The notes below the pieces were generated by a model, which saw only the letters and a program-made list of their open reading frames with translations, was not told where the DNA came from and ran no database searches. A stretch of 62,996 nt of DNA from Plasmodium brasilianum. Taxonomy: Eukaryota > Apicomplexa > Aconoidasida > Haemosporida > Plasmodiidae. The stretch covers positions 1-62,996 of the forward strand of contig NW_027122943.1 in assembly GCF_023973825.1 (NCBI RefSeq). The letters run 5' to 3'. Both the position numbers and the translations under genes were made by a program. Below, piece by piece: positions 40,101 through 52,081 of the stretch; within the stretch, counting starts at the first letter, position 1; each line of letters begins with the position of its first letter.

Positions 40101-41167
40101 TCTTTCATATGACCTAATATTTATAAATCTTGGAGAGCAAGAGATAATCATATGAAAGTATTATTTAATGTTCTTGAACAGAGAATCTGTTTTAATATAT
40201 ATATATATAAATATATATACTATATTAATATGAAAATATGTAATGAAATAAAACTTTTATTATTTTTATAAAATACTATATGATAACATGTATTATATTG
40301 CATATTAAAAATTTAGAGACTTCACATATTTTTTTTTAATTACATAAAATATATTATTCATTACATTATTTGGGTTAATATTTATTTATAATTTAATAAA
40401 AAATTAATGCATTATTATCTGCTGTATATAGTAGTAAAAAAGTAAAATAACACTTTAAGCATTTTCCTAAATTGCATTATACGTTATTTTATGTATTGTC
40501 TTTTCGTATTTCTTATATATATCATATTATGTTCTAAATTATTGTATTTAAATAATTTTCTTACTGTAATTGTTCATTTTTTTAATCATCATATTTACAA
40601 TAAGCGTTTTTTTTTCTGCATTTACTTTTTTATTCTATTTTTTAAAATTGACATTTCTATAGAAATTATAAATATATATTTTTTTCCAGAAAAAAATATT
40701 TTCACCCTTTTTTTTCTGGATTCTCAAATCTAATATATTTTATTTTAGTCAAAATAAAACAATAAATTTTTTTAAATGATACAAAAATTTTAGTATTCCA
40801 TGTGTAATAATATCATAAGTATATATAAAAGCGTTAAATTAGGGAGTAATATTTGAAACAGCAAATGCGTGTATATGAATTAAATCTTACTATGGAATTT
40901 TTTAATTGTTTAATTAATGTTCTACATATCGTAGATACATGATATGTGTTAGTTTATAATTTGTAGGATAAAAAAATGTTTTTTTTTTTGTTTTTTTTTT
41001 TCCATCTTATAAATACTATTATATAGTACGAAATAATTTATATTTTATCAGTTATATAATAATGCTTAAAAGGAATGACATAGAAATAAACTAGAAGTTT
41101 CATTAGGTTATCTAAAAAAAAAATTAATAATAATATTTCTATTATATACTAATATCTCCGTTCCCAA
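37161..41167. other. long intergenic region with a less AT-rich island
   Basis: No recognisable gene. About 37860-39170 is visibly richer in C and G (22 of 60 bases on the line starting at 37861, against fewer than 10 on typical lines) and poorer in poly-T. It has many TACGTA, TGTGCAT and TACATAT words. Short frames such as 38743-38907 (54 residues, one hydrophobic stretch) are within chance. From about 39900 the sequence returns to A/T runs. Confidence 0.4.
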
Positions 41168-41270
41168 TGACTTCTTCTTATCTTAGTTTTCAGAAAAAAT
41201 ATAATATAAAATAGATTTTTGGGAGCATGTATATTTTATTTTTTCTGAAAACTAAGATAAGAAAAAGTCA
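41168..41270. repeat. 34-bp near-perfect inverted repeat (long hairpin)
   Basis: Arm 1 is 41168-41201 and arm 2 is 41237-41270, with a 35-base loop. The arms pair at 33 of 34 positions. The core of arm 1 is CTTATCTTAGTTTTCAGAAA. The single mismatch would be a G-U wobble in a minus-strand transcript. No gene overlaps it. Function unknown; see findings. Confidence 0.9.
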
Positions 41271-42196
41271 TAATTGTTCTTTTGTACTATTAAAAAATAT
41301 ATTTTTTCTGAGGAATTATTAATTGATTAGTTTTACCAGTAATTATTTTATTTGATGTTACTTGTTTATATATATTTTTATCGAAAACATTTACTAAACT
41401 ATTTTTAAATACTGTTATCTTTTTTGAACTTCATATTTTAATATTATTTATGAATATAAAAAACTTTTTGAAAAATATAATTAAACAAAAGAAGAATTGC
41501 GTTAATAGTATTTTTCTAAGTATAATGTGTAATTATAAATGGTGTTGTTTACAGAGTTAAAGGTATTATAACTTTAAACCATACCAACTTGATGTAAAAT
41601 TAAAATGTTTTATTTTATTTAAAATTACTACATTTATATTTTTTATTTTCATACGTTCTAATTTTTATAATGTTTTATAAAGAAAACGTAAAAGAAATTT
41701 TTTCTATGTGGTTCCCTACTTCATATCATATATATATTTATATACTAATAAAAAAAAATACTTAACGCTTATATAAATTTATTACGTAATATATAATATA
41801 AATATTTCCATATATTTTTAGAGTATCTTTGATAAATATTTATATAATAAGAAAATTATTAATATAACATTATATCCAAGAATAGACAGATTATTATAAT
41901 ATAATTTTACGGAAAAAAAGTATGCACCACTCTAAAATATGTTATTTTGAAATGGATGATATTATGAAAATAAATAAGATAATTATAAATCTGAATATGA
42001 TGAGTAATGTTAATCTAAAAATAAATATAATTCAGGAGCGCAGTCCAAAAAATTGTTCACGTATTGCAAATATGTCCTATATTATTTTTTAAAAGAGATA
42101 AATAATGTTTTTGTAAAAATACTATATTGTATATTCATCCCTATATATATAATACAGGAAATGTATCTATCCTACTAAGAAAAAAAGTTTAATACT
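41271..42196. other. intergenic
   Basis: No gene is supported. A 56-codon plus-strand frame at 41922-42092 has mixed composition, but its length is within chance. Confidence 0.3.
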
Positions 42197-42515
42197 TTAA
42201 AAGTGTACGACTACCGCCTTAACATATTCCGTATTGGTGTTATATTTAATAAAAGCATTTTCATCAACTGTATTTTTAGAAATCGATAAGGAATTTACGC
42301 TGTTGTTTTCTTTATTGTTAGTTATTTTATGTAATTCGGTGGTTATTTATATATTTGTAAAATTCTTCAAGCAAGCAATAGTAATATGATAATATTGGAT
42401 TCACGCTTATATATATTGAATGTATAGCTTTGAAAAAAAGGTTTTCAGGCGTTTATTAGAAATTTTGTTTATGATGAATGCAATTATGTGCTCAAAATAA
42501 TTCATCATTATACAC
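42197..42515 (-). pseudogene. unidentified coding-like relic
   Basis: Reading leftwards from about 42515: a frame with three stops, then ENLFFKAIHSIYISVNPILS and YYYCLLEEFYKYINNHRIT. A one-base shift then leads into about 47 open codons (KENNSVNSLSISKNTVDEN, AFIKYNTNTEYVKAVVVHF) ending at TAA 42199-42197. The last part is the most protein-like non-family segment in the window, with few Ile/Asn/Lys homopolymers and valine-rich, GC-containing codons. No family was recognised. It is probably the 3' end of a decayed gene. Confidence 0.35.
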
Positions 42516-44678
42516 TTATAAAATTCATATTGAAAAAATATAATATACATACATATAATTATATATAACTGTAAAAATGTTTATATTAAATATTTATAAC
42601 CCCACAATCCTATATTTATTTTAGTATTATAACGCAATTATTGATGTTAGTTATATTTCTTGCTAGACACAAATATATTTACATATATATTTAAATTTTT
42701 ATAGTAATATGAAATTAATATTTATAAATATTCACAACAAAAATATATGTTTTATATGAAAAAATTATGTGTATATATGTTTAATCAAAATTTATATCAT
42801 AATAAATTTTTGTTTATTTAATTTAATACAAAATTCTACAATTAATACGGTGTCACCGGAACTAGTGATAAAATTTATATTTTTAACGATTATAATTTTT
42901 CTTTACTTTTTTTCAAGGATTTAATAATTTGAAGAATTTACTATAGGAATTTACTGTGTATTACTTTTAATTTAAATATTCCACATTGTTCCTCATTTAA
43001 AAAAACAAAATACATGTATTTTTTTTGTTAATATATATTTTTTCTATAAATGTAAATATGATAAATTATTTTTGTAAAAAATATTTTGAAATATATGTAC
43101 TTTAAATCTTAATTCATATAAGAATATTTTTATTAAAATGTTCGATATTTATACTATTTTAATTATGATATTGTTAAGATTATACTAATATTATTTTAAT
43201 TTTAAGAATAAATTATTAATTTTATAATTTATGAAGCTTTACATTTAAATGAAAAGCTTAAGAAACCTTTAACATTTTATTTTTTAATTTATACAATTAA
43301 TGAATTTAATTCTGTTTTATGAAATATATTTAAAATTTTTTAATAATAATAATGTAGTTAATAAAAAGATATATATGTTTTTTTTTAGGTATGTATTAAG
43401 TGAATACATATTTGAACTGGTGTTAATCTAATATTAAATTATTCATACAACAATTAATACTTTAGTTCTGTATTAGAGAATAATCACCTAATAATAGAGA
43501 ATAATATTTTATCAGTGAAAACTATTTAACAATTCATTAAAATGTACACGTATATTAAGGTTAAATATATTTTTTTTCATATTATCCATATATATATATA
43601 ATAGTTCATACATTCATGGTACTTTGAATGTTATCTCTACATATAAGTTTACTACAGAAGCAAAAGGACCCTAAAAAAATAAAAAAGTATAAATAGTTTA
43701 TTAACTAGAAAATTATTTTAAATTTTCAATTATAATCCTTATTATAATATAATAGTAAGTAAACGTAAAAACATGTTATATATGTGAGGAAATTAACATA
43801 AATATAATTGTCTTTATAAATAATATAAGCTTTGATATATTTTAAGTAAACCATTGTGATATATTCTGTATAAAAGTATTAATTATATAAGAATATACTA
43901 TATATTTTTTTGCACAAATTGTTTGCGAGCTTATCAATTGATTAAATTCTAATTTTCTTAAAATCCCTCTTTAATAAATTTTTATTGATTACTCAGGTTA
44001 ATGTTAATATTTGATTTAATAATAACTAGGAATGTTCATTTGAAAATACATTAATTAAAACATGAATGAGCTTAAGTATTTTATTTTTCTAGCCTAAATA
44101 TAGTTGGAAATAGACAAATTGATATTAATACTTGGGAGAGTTTACATAATAATTTGACCATCTATTAATAAATATTTTAAAATGATTATTAGTTTTTTTT
44201 TATCTATGATATTTTAATATTTCTTATAAATATATAAACTTAAGAAAAAACGCATATATTAAAAAAATGAATTTAAAAAGTTATGTTTAGATATTACGAT
44301 ATAAATTGAACTTAATAATTAGATTTTCCAAAAATTAATATACTCGAATAAAAAATAATTTTATATTTATTTTTAAAATTTAAATTGTTTATTTATTACA
44401 TATGGAGTTATGAATTAATTTGTTTATATATTTTATAGTATTATAAAATATATATATGTATAAATGGTAATCAAATATGCACATAATATTAAACCAAGTT
44501 TTTTTACAAATTTTTATTTTTTTAATTTATTTTTACTTTTATTACATTGTTATAATAACAAATATTTTATACAAAAATATCCAATTGTTGCAGAATATAC
44601 TGTAAATGAAATTATATTAATTTACTGGATAATGTTAAAATCAGTAATTATTGTTTAGATATATAGAACAATGAATTA
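42516..44678. other. intergenic: upstream flank of fam-l gene F
   Basis: No gene is supported. A short plus-strand frame near 43607-43674 (HGTLNVISTYKFTTEAKGP, then TAA) is too short to call. Confidence 0.3.
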
Positions 44679-44727
44679 TATCTACATTCTCTATATTCTG
44701 TACTATATATGAATTCAGAATTTACAA
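44679..44727 (+). promoter_or_regulatory. conserved fam upstream element, copy F
   Basis: ATATCTACATTCTCTATATT, then ATATGAATTCAGAATTTAC, 417 bp before the start codon of fam-l gene F. Confidence 0.4.
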
Positions 44728-45095
44728 ATGTTAAAAAAAAAAATATATATATTATTTTGAATAGGATTAATAATATCATTTGTTCATTTACTATTCTAGA
44801 TAACTAAATTATATATTTTAAATATATATAAATTAAAACTCATTATATTATTTTAAATGAATTATATATTAATGAATATAATTAAAATAAAAATTTTATA
44901 ATAATTTAGAATATTAACTTTTTTTGTATTATAAAGTTTATTATTATTATTTTATATTATGATTTTTTTATGAAACCGAATAAAAAAATAATAATAAAGT
45001 AAATAAAAAGACGTAGATTCCATTATTAGAAGTATATTATATCAATATAATTTTTTTTATTAATTGAACTTATTACAATATATGAATTATATGAA

Positions 45096-46097
45096 ATGGA
45101 AAAAAAAATTAAGTTACTCTTATTTAATAATATTGCTGCGTTTATTCTCTTAACAGGGATATACAATTTTAGCATTTATATTGTATGAAAATATTATTCG
45201 TTTCCTTTGTGTTTTATTTTTATTAACATTTTATTTAAGAGTGATATTATTGATATTTTTTAATTATAAATATTTAATTTATTTTTTTAGAGTGAATATC
45301 ATAAATTTTCGGAACAGAATCATACATATGGTAAAAAATTAAATATAGGGAATTATCGATTATTAGCAAAATGTAAACAAAATATGGATATATGTCCTAT
45401 GAAATTAAAGGAATGGATATCGAATAATGATATGGATGAGAGAAAAGATATATCTAATAATGAAAGGAAGTATGCAGAAATAAAAAAACAATCAAATGGT
45501 AGTTTATCAAATAATAGGAAAGATCATAAAAAACATAACAAAAATAAATCTTGTATATTTGAAACAAAAAAATATTCCCGTATGGAAAAAAAAATATTTA
45601 AAGAACTTGATTATGCTGATTTTCTTAAAAACAACAAGACAATTAGTGATAAGATTTATAAAAAAATAATGGGTAAAAAGTACGGATTTCGATTAAGTTT
45701 ACCTATATTTTTTGTTGTTTTGTTATCCATATTACTTTTACTAGATTTATTCGTGGGTTATGGACTTATAAATGGTTTGTTTTATGTTTTGAATATTATT
45801 GCTCAAACAGTGGAATCATCAGCCGCAGGTGGTGTGACACCTTTAAAAAAAATGTTAAGGCCATTACATGAATGGTTGAAAAATTCCCCTTTTGGTTCTT
45901 TCTTTAAATCAGCTTCTCAAGTAGCAGGGAGCGCAGGCAAACCTAATGTAGATAAACATTATTATATAACCGGTTTCTTTGGTTTTCTTATATACTTCAT
46001 ACCCGTCTTTATAATAGGTGTCACATGTATATTAGGTATTTTTTACTACCATAAAAAAGTTAAAAAGTATGAAAAAATTAAGTTTAGAAAAGGGTAA
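45096..46097 (+). CDS. fam-l protein (gene F), two exons, intact
   Basis: Exons are 45096-45182 and 45291-46097 (108 bp intron, phase 0, GTATGA donor, TTTTTTTAG acceptor); 297 residues. Two nearby upstream ATGs (45082, 45091) are out of frame, so the MEKKIKLLLFNN start is the one matching the family. The RLLAK core is at residue 52. The fam-l signature follows: SCIFETKKYSRMEKKIF, DYADFLKNNKTISDK, YKKIMGKKYG. Membrane segments lie at about residues 164-184 and 257-281, separated by a soluble loop with AAGG and HEWLKNSPFGSFF stretches. The tail is KKVKKYEKIKFRKG. It is a predicted exported membrane protein of unknown role, and forms an intact doublet with fam-m gene G 2.7 kb downstream. Confidence 0.92.
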
Positions 46098-48360
46098 AAT
46101 GAATAATAAGAAATATGATTCTTTCTATAAGGACGTATTTAATGTGAAGTAATAACTGTAATGTCTTTAGTTATAAAGCTATTAAACCTACCCATAATTG
46201 ATTAATTTTTGTTAAGTGTATCCACATGAACAAGGTTTTTTTGATATACAACAGTAAAAATATATATTTCTAGATTTGTTTGAATTTGAATGTGCGATTG
46301 TTTTTCATTATTTATTTAAATTATTATTTATGTTTATTAAATATTATGGCGTAAATACATATTTGTGCATTTATATATATTTTCATAAAAAATATATGTA
46401 TGAGTGTTTAAATGAATTTATAATAGTACAATATATATTGTTTAATTTAAGCCATAAGTTACTTTACATTTGAACTGTATGAAATAATATTTTTCAATTT
46501 TTCACTTGTTCCAGTTCAAAATTATTATATGTCCATATAATTCAAAAACTGTGTTTTACTGATTTAAAATTAAAAATTAATATGACTTGTTTTGTTTTTA
46601 ATATAGGAAGTGTATGTATTTTGTTACAGAGAATTATATATATATATATATTTGCTCAAAAGGAAATATTAATTACTCTATATATTAAGTTTTTTGAGAT
46701 ATGTGTTATAAATAATACATATTTTATAAGTGGTTTTATCATTTGTTTATCTATTTTTTCTTAGTTTAAAAAGGAAAAATATATATGTATATCAAAATAA
46801 TAACTTTATTGTGTATGGGTTATTAGTTATTCTTTAACAAAATTGAATTTATTTTTATTCTATTGTAAATGAACTGTTAACGCTATTTATCATTTTATTA
46901 TTGTGCTTACTTCTGGAGCTAATTCAGTTTCTATAAAAGTAATTAAATTTAAATTATATTGATAATCTATAAATAAATAAGCTATATAAATTTTATTATT
47001 TTTTACGTCGTTAAAGGATAAAATTACTTAATTATATGTAATTTGATATTATTAAATAGTATATTGAAATCGTTTTCTATATAATATTGTTTTTTTTCAT
47101 AATTGTATACTTCTAAGAATGTATTATATATCTATAAATATTTTCATTAAGGGTAATGAAAAAAAATTCAGTTATTTTCTCTGTAAAATAATAATACATA
47201 GGTAAGTATTATATATAAGTTATATTGTTTACGCATGTTTGTAAATATATTAAGTTAAAACTTAACATTATTTCATAAATATATATATGTATACGTAAAG
47301 TTTATATTAACCATTAGTAACTTTATCGAATTAATAATAAAAGTTCTATAAACAAAATAAAAATTAAAAAAAAAAATTTATTTGATAAATGATTTATAAA
47401 TTGATAATATTTTTTTTATTCGTTTGATAAGTATTAATAAATTATATCAAAATAACATATATATCTTTTCGAAAACGTTTTATCTAAATAATCATAATGA
47501 ATGAGAAACTGCATGCAACAATTTCCCAAGTAATTTTCATAATTAAACTTTATTTTTTATATATAATTTTCTATGTATTCACATGAAAATAACAATAAAA
47601 TATTAATATACTTTTGAATTATCACCTTTATATAATATTTGAAAAGTGCTGCATAGTCAAAGAAATAATCTTTGCACAATTTTTCTTTGTAAAAGTATAC
47701 TTGGGAACTATAGAAAATTAGACTGATACATATGGAAAATAAAAATATAAATAATAAAAATTTTAATAAAAATTGCATATATATAATTTTTAATAATAAA
47801 TATTAAAATATTTTAGTCCATTTATCAAATTAGTATATTCACAGAAAAAACAAATACTTATATTTTGACAATGTTTATTTATTTTTTTTTCTTTTTGTAT
47901 GTGAATGTTTCTTCTATATGAGAAAAAATTAATTAAAAAAAATATGTAAAAAATTAAGTAGATGAATATAAAGATTTTTCATTAAATATAATGGTATATT
48001 TTAAACATAATTTACAATTTTAATATTCAAAAATTATGGTAGAATATTAAAAAGTCAGTTTTTTTTGGTATTTAAAATAAATGTTACTGCTTATATAAGA
48101 TAGTAGCATATATATTTAATACTATATAGGATTGTATGTGCTCAGGGATTACCTAAAGGATCTGTAATAATTAAAGTAACACAAAATATTATCCTCTCAT
48201 TATATTATTACCATTATTATTCTGTTAAAATAATAAATATCTTTTAAATATAATAAGAGGCGCTTATGAAATAAATTATTTATACTAATAGAATTATTAG
48301 TTTTATAGTATATGTACGAAAGGTACATATGGTATTCATTTATAGAACAGTATATTAACT
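46098..48360. other. intergenic between fam-l F and fam-m G
   Basis: Shared fam 3'-flank motif at about 46150-46205, and the second fam-l 3' block at about 46580-46615. A minus-strand frame at 47557-47778 starts with a hydrophobic, signal-like stretch but is otherwise A/T-driven, so it is not called. The 2.66 kb spacing closely matches the D-E interval (2.72 kb). Confidence 0.45.
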
Positions 48361-48410
48361 GTATTCTATACGTTATATATTCTATATAAATTCAATATTT
48401 ACGTATTTTT
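48361..48410 (+). promoter_or_regulatory. conserved fam upstream element, copy G
   Basis: GTATTCTATACGTTATATAT, then TAAATTCAATATTTACGTAT, 396 bp before the start codon of fam-m gene G. Confidence 0.4.
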
Positions 48411-48756
48411 TTTATTTTATTTTGGAAAAAATTAATAAAAAGAATTACATAATTGTTTATATTATATAATAAAATTATTGTTTTAAAATATTTAAGTATA
48501 AATGAAAATTATTTTATCTTAATGAGAGTTAATTTTTTATAAAAATTAAGATTAAAATTTTATGATATATATTTAAAATTATTTTCTGTAGGGATGTTAT
48601 AATAGATGTTTTATTTATATAATTTTTATTAGTTTTTTACAGAGAAAACAGCAAAAGATTGTTATAAAAATAATTATAACATTATTGATCTTTTGAAGCA
48701 TATTATACTTTTGTTAATTCTTCCCTTAATTTATTAGAATATTAAAGATATGTATA

Positions 48757-49666
48757 ATGGTGGAAATAATTAAGTCTATCTTATTTATTAAAACTTTTGA
48801 GTTAGTCCTTGTAACATGGATATGTTATTTTTACAATGATATGGTTTGATAATACTATATAAGGATATATTCTTTATACGAATATTACATATTCTACTTT
48901 AATTAATAAAATTTCGTAAAATTAATTATTTATCCTTTAAATAAAATAAATATAATTTATTAATTTTTTTTTTTAGCGAACATTTAATAAAATCGCGGAT
49001 GCAAAATACAAACATGGGAGAAATTTAGATACAAAAACCTTTCGATTATTAGCAAAATATAAACAGGATAAGGATTCGCATATTTTAGGGTTAAAACAGA
49101 ATAAATCAAATAATAATGAGCATGAAAAGTATGATATAACTATTAATGAAAAAGGGAACAAAGGAAAAAACAATAAATCTGATAAAAGTTCATTAAATAA
49201 GGCGCAATACTATATGAAAGTAATAGATTATAACAATGGAATGTTTGATGGAAAACATTTTCATTTTGAAAAAAAATGGATTAAAAAAAAAGATTACGAT
49301 AATTTTCTTGAAAGGAATAGAAGAATTTGTGATATATCTTTAAGCAAAATAAGATTTAGGAAGTATGGTATTGGAGTTGCTATGTTTGTTATTTTTTCCT
49401 TGTTTGTAGCTGCAATTGATGTATTACCAAGATTAAAGTCTTTGGAAAAGACATGGAAAACCATTGCAGAGAGTGGAATATTGGAAACTTTGAATAGTAC
49501 TATAAGTGGGTTGAGACAGGCAGGAATGACTTCTATTTATTTATCATTATATAGTGTACTTATGCTTATATTGATTATTGTGTTTGTAATAGGAATTTGT
49601 AGAGTCTTAGGAAACAATGAAAAATATAATAAAATTAAATTGATGTCTGAACAAAATGCATATTAA
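48757..49666 (+). CDS. fam-m protein (gene G), two exons, intact
   Basis: Exons are 48757-48843 and 48977-49666 (133 bp intron, phase 0, GTTTGA donor, TTTTTTAG acceptor); 258 residues. Exon 1 is the 29-residue hydrophobic leader (MVEIIKSILFIKTFELVLV...). The RLLAKYKQ core is at residue 52. The fam-m signature runs KAQYYMKVIDYNNG, FDGKHFHFEKKWIKKKDY, FLERNRRICDIS. Membrane segments lie at about residues 159-178 and 217-237, and the tail is GNNEKYNKIKLMSEQNAY. The reading frame is open across the whole exon 2, so the start belongs in exon 1 rather than at the internal Met at 49214. Predicted exported membrane protein, role unknown; doublet partner of F. Confidence 0.92.
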
Positions 49667-51853
49667 TAGACTTATATATTTCTGTATTTAATTTTTTAAT
49701 ATGAGTAATGTCTGTAATATATTTAGTGATATTCTTAATATGAATACTTATAATTTCTAAAATATTGTAAATTCACATAAACATAATTAGTCTTTTTGGC
49801 ACACAACAATATATGTTCCTCGTCTTTTTAGGAATTTGAAAGCTAAAAATTTTTTTAATTTGTTTTTTAACGTATAATTTAAGCTTAACTAAAAATACTT
49901 ATAATAAATATATTTGTGTAATAAATAGATTTCAATGGACAATATATGTCGGTGCTTTAAGGGGAGTAAATAGTAGACTTATTCATAAAATATTATAAAA
50001 CTGAGTTAAACTACATTATAACTAAAAATTATTGTCTCCTATTATGTGACATCTTTTATTATAAAATTATTTTTTACTAAGGTAATTAAAAGAAATTATA
50101 TTATTTTTTTTAAATTAATAAATGCATCTAGTTTAGTATTTAATAAAATTATATGGAAATATTGTATTGAACGGCTATATATATAAATATATATTTTAAC
50201 TTAAAAACGCCATTAATATTTATTTTATATAATATCTTTTATTAGACATATATAAAAAAATATATTTATTGAAAAAATATTCTGAAAAGATTCTGATTTA
50301 TATCTTATTCATTAATTGTGAAGTATAAATATATAATGAAATATTATATTTTTTGAATATGGAAAATTTATAATTGTTTAATAATTTGTGTATTATGAAA
50401 CTTCATAATTATTTCAAGAACAAAAACCAGTTATTATATTATTATTGTTCATAATTATATTGTTAATTCTATTCATTATAAATTAATTTAATGTATATTA
50501 TATTGAATATACATACATATATTTTATATTGTTTTATTTTTCATACTATTAAAAAATTAAATTTGTGAATTAGTTTTAATCACATATTAATAGGTAATAT
50601 TTATATTTATTTAGATTGTAAGGTTTACCATTTTAAAGTCTATTAGGAGAATATACTGTTTTCATATTAACTGGCAGAGCTGAAGCATATAAGATATATA
50701 CATATATATATATATATGCTTATTACTGAAAATATATGTCAAATTAATTCTGCTTAATTCTATTCATATTTACTAAACTAATATAATCATTTTGTTACTT
50801 TTTTACAATACTGTTGTATGATTATTGCATTCGTGTTTTAAAATAACAATATATCTTATTTTTATTATTAATTAGAGTAAGTCGAATTGATACATATAAT
50901 TAAAATTTTCAAATTAACAACGAAACAACTACATTTTTTATAATAATTTTTATAATTATAGACTAGCCATATATGTGATATTTTATGTTTATATTAAACG
51001 TATTAAGGGTTAATACTCATAAAATATATTATCACTTATATTTTGTTTATGTATTATTTTATTTATTATTTCAACAGATGAATGATTATAGAGCAAGATA
51101 TATATCGAATTATTTGAAATGATGGTTATATAATAAATATGTATAAACTTAATAACTAAAGTATGTTTTTATATTAATATAAATATTATTAATTTATTTT
51201 GGATTAAATATTTCAAAAATTATATGTTATTTCTTGATTATTTTTTTGCTATTACTTACATATTTCAGTAATATTTATATTTTATGTACTGAATTTTTGA
51301 TATATATAAGGTAACATAATTGTTTAATTCAAAATAAAGAAATATCTATTTTATAGATAATAAATCTTGCACCTTTTATTTTTTTACATAATTTAGTTAA
51401 TTTTTTTTTTCTGATGAATTTTTAGATAGGAAAATTATATAAACCTATTATTATAGTGAGAATTATACTCTTATTTTAGTGTTTATTAAACAACTATGAT
51501 AATTAATTCTAATTATACAGATTTTATTCATGTGTTATTATAAATTCAATTATTTAAAAATATTTTTAAAATTGTACAAACTCATTTTAATATATTGAAC
51601 AATTATGACTATCACTTAATGAAAAATATGACTGATTAACATGTTTTTCAGGGTTTCATTTCGTTGCACTATTCCCTACTTCATTATAATATAAAATATG
51701 AAACGTAAGCGTATAAATATAAGCATAAAATCTAAATAGTGAACCAATGTATTTTTCTAATTTTAGTACATAAATGGAAGAGAAATTTATAAGTGTTTTA
51801 ATATTTATTCTTCGATATATCGTGGTTTATTATATCTATGTTTGCTTTCCAAT
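49667..51853. other. intergenic downstream of fam-m G
   Basis: Shared fam 3'-flank motif at about 49705-49760. Nothing else is recognisable; A/T runs. Confidence 0.4.
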
Positions 51854-52071
51854 TTATAGCCTTTTTTTCATTATTCTGTAAATTTCATTGTTTTTATTTT
51901 CAATTTTCTTAACAAATGAATGCTTCTATTAATTAAGAAAAAGGAGTTTATTCATTATTCGTTTTTTCTCTACAATTAATATATTTAAATAAATAAAATT
52001 TTTGTAAATTACCTACCAGTTGTTTTTACTGCTTCACTTTTTAGTGTATCCTTTCTTCTCTTATGAGCCAT
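51854..52071 (-). pseudogene. possible spliced small gene or relic, unidentified
   Basis: A start at 52071-52069 in a good AAAAAATGG context reads MAHKRRKDTLKSEAVKTT. It then meets a GTAGGT donor (exon 1 52071-52017) and, after a 47 bp T/A-rich gap with a TTGTAG acceptor, an in-phase exon at 51969 (EKKRIMNKLLFLN). That is followed by TAA and TAG, then further open codons in the same frame (KHSFVKKIENKNNEIYR) to TAA at 51856-51854. The intron is short even for Plasmodium. It is strongly basic and no family was recognised. It could be a degenerate gene end, or chance. Confidence 0.25.
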
Positions 52072-52081
52072 TTTTTAAATA

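Noticed and set aside
41922..42092. 56-residue plus-strand frame
   Set aside because: Somewhat protein-like but of chance length and isolated.
43665..43680. GGACCCTAAAA resembling a telomere-type CCCTAAA unit
   Set aside because: A single unit with no tandem repetition, so not telomeric.
47557..47778. 73-codon minus-strand frame with a signal-like start
   Set aside because: Dominated by Phe/Ile/Leu/Tyr from A/T runs; lies in fam intergenic DNA with no family match.
48973..49173. Minus-strand frame over the start of fam-m G exon 2
   Set aside because: Antisense shadow; the plus frame is open, spliced and family-matched.
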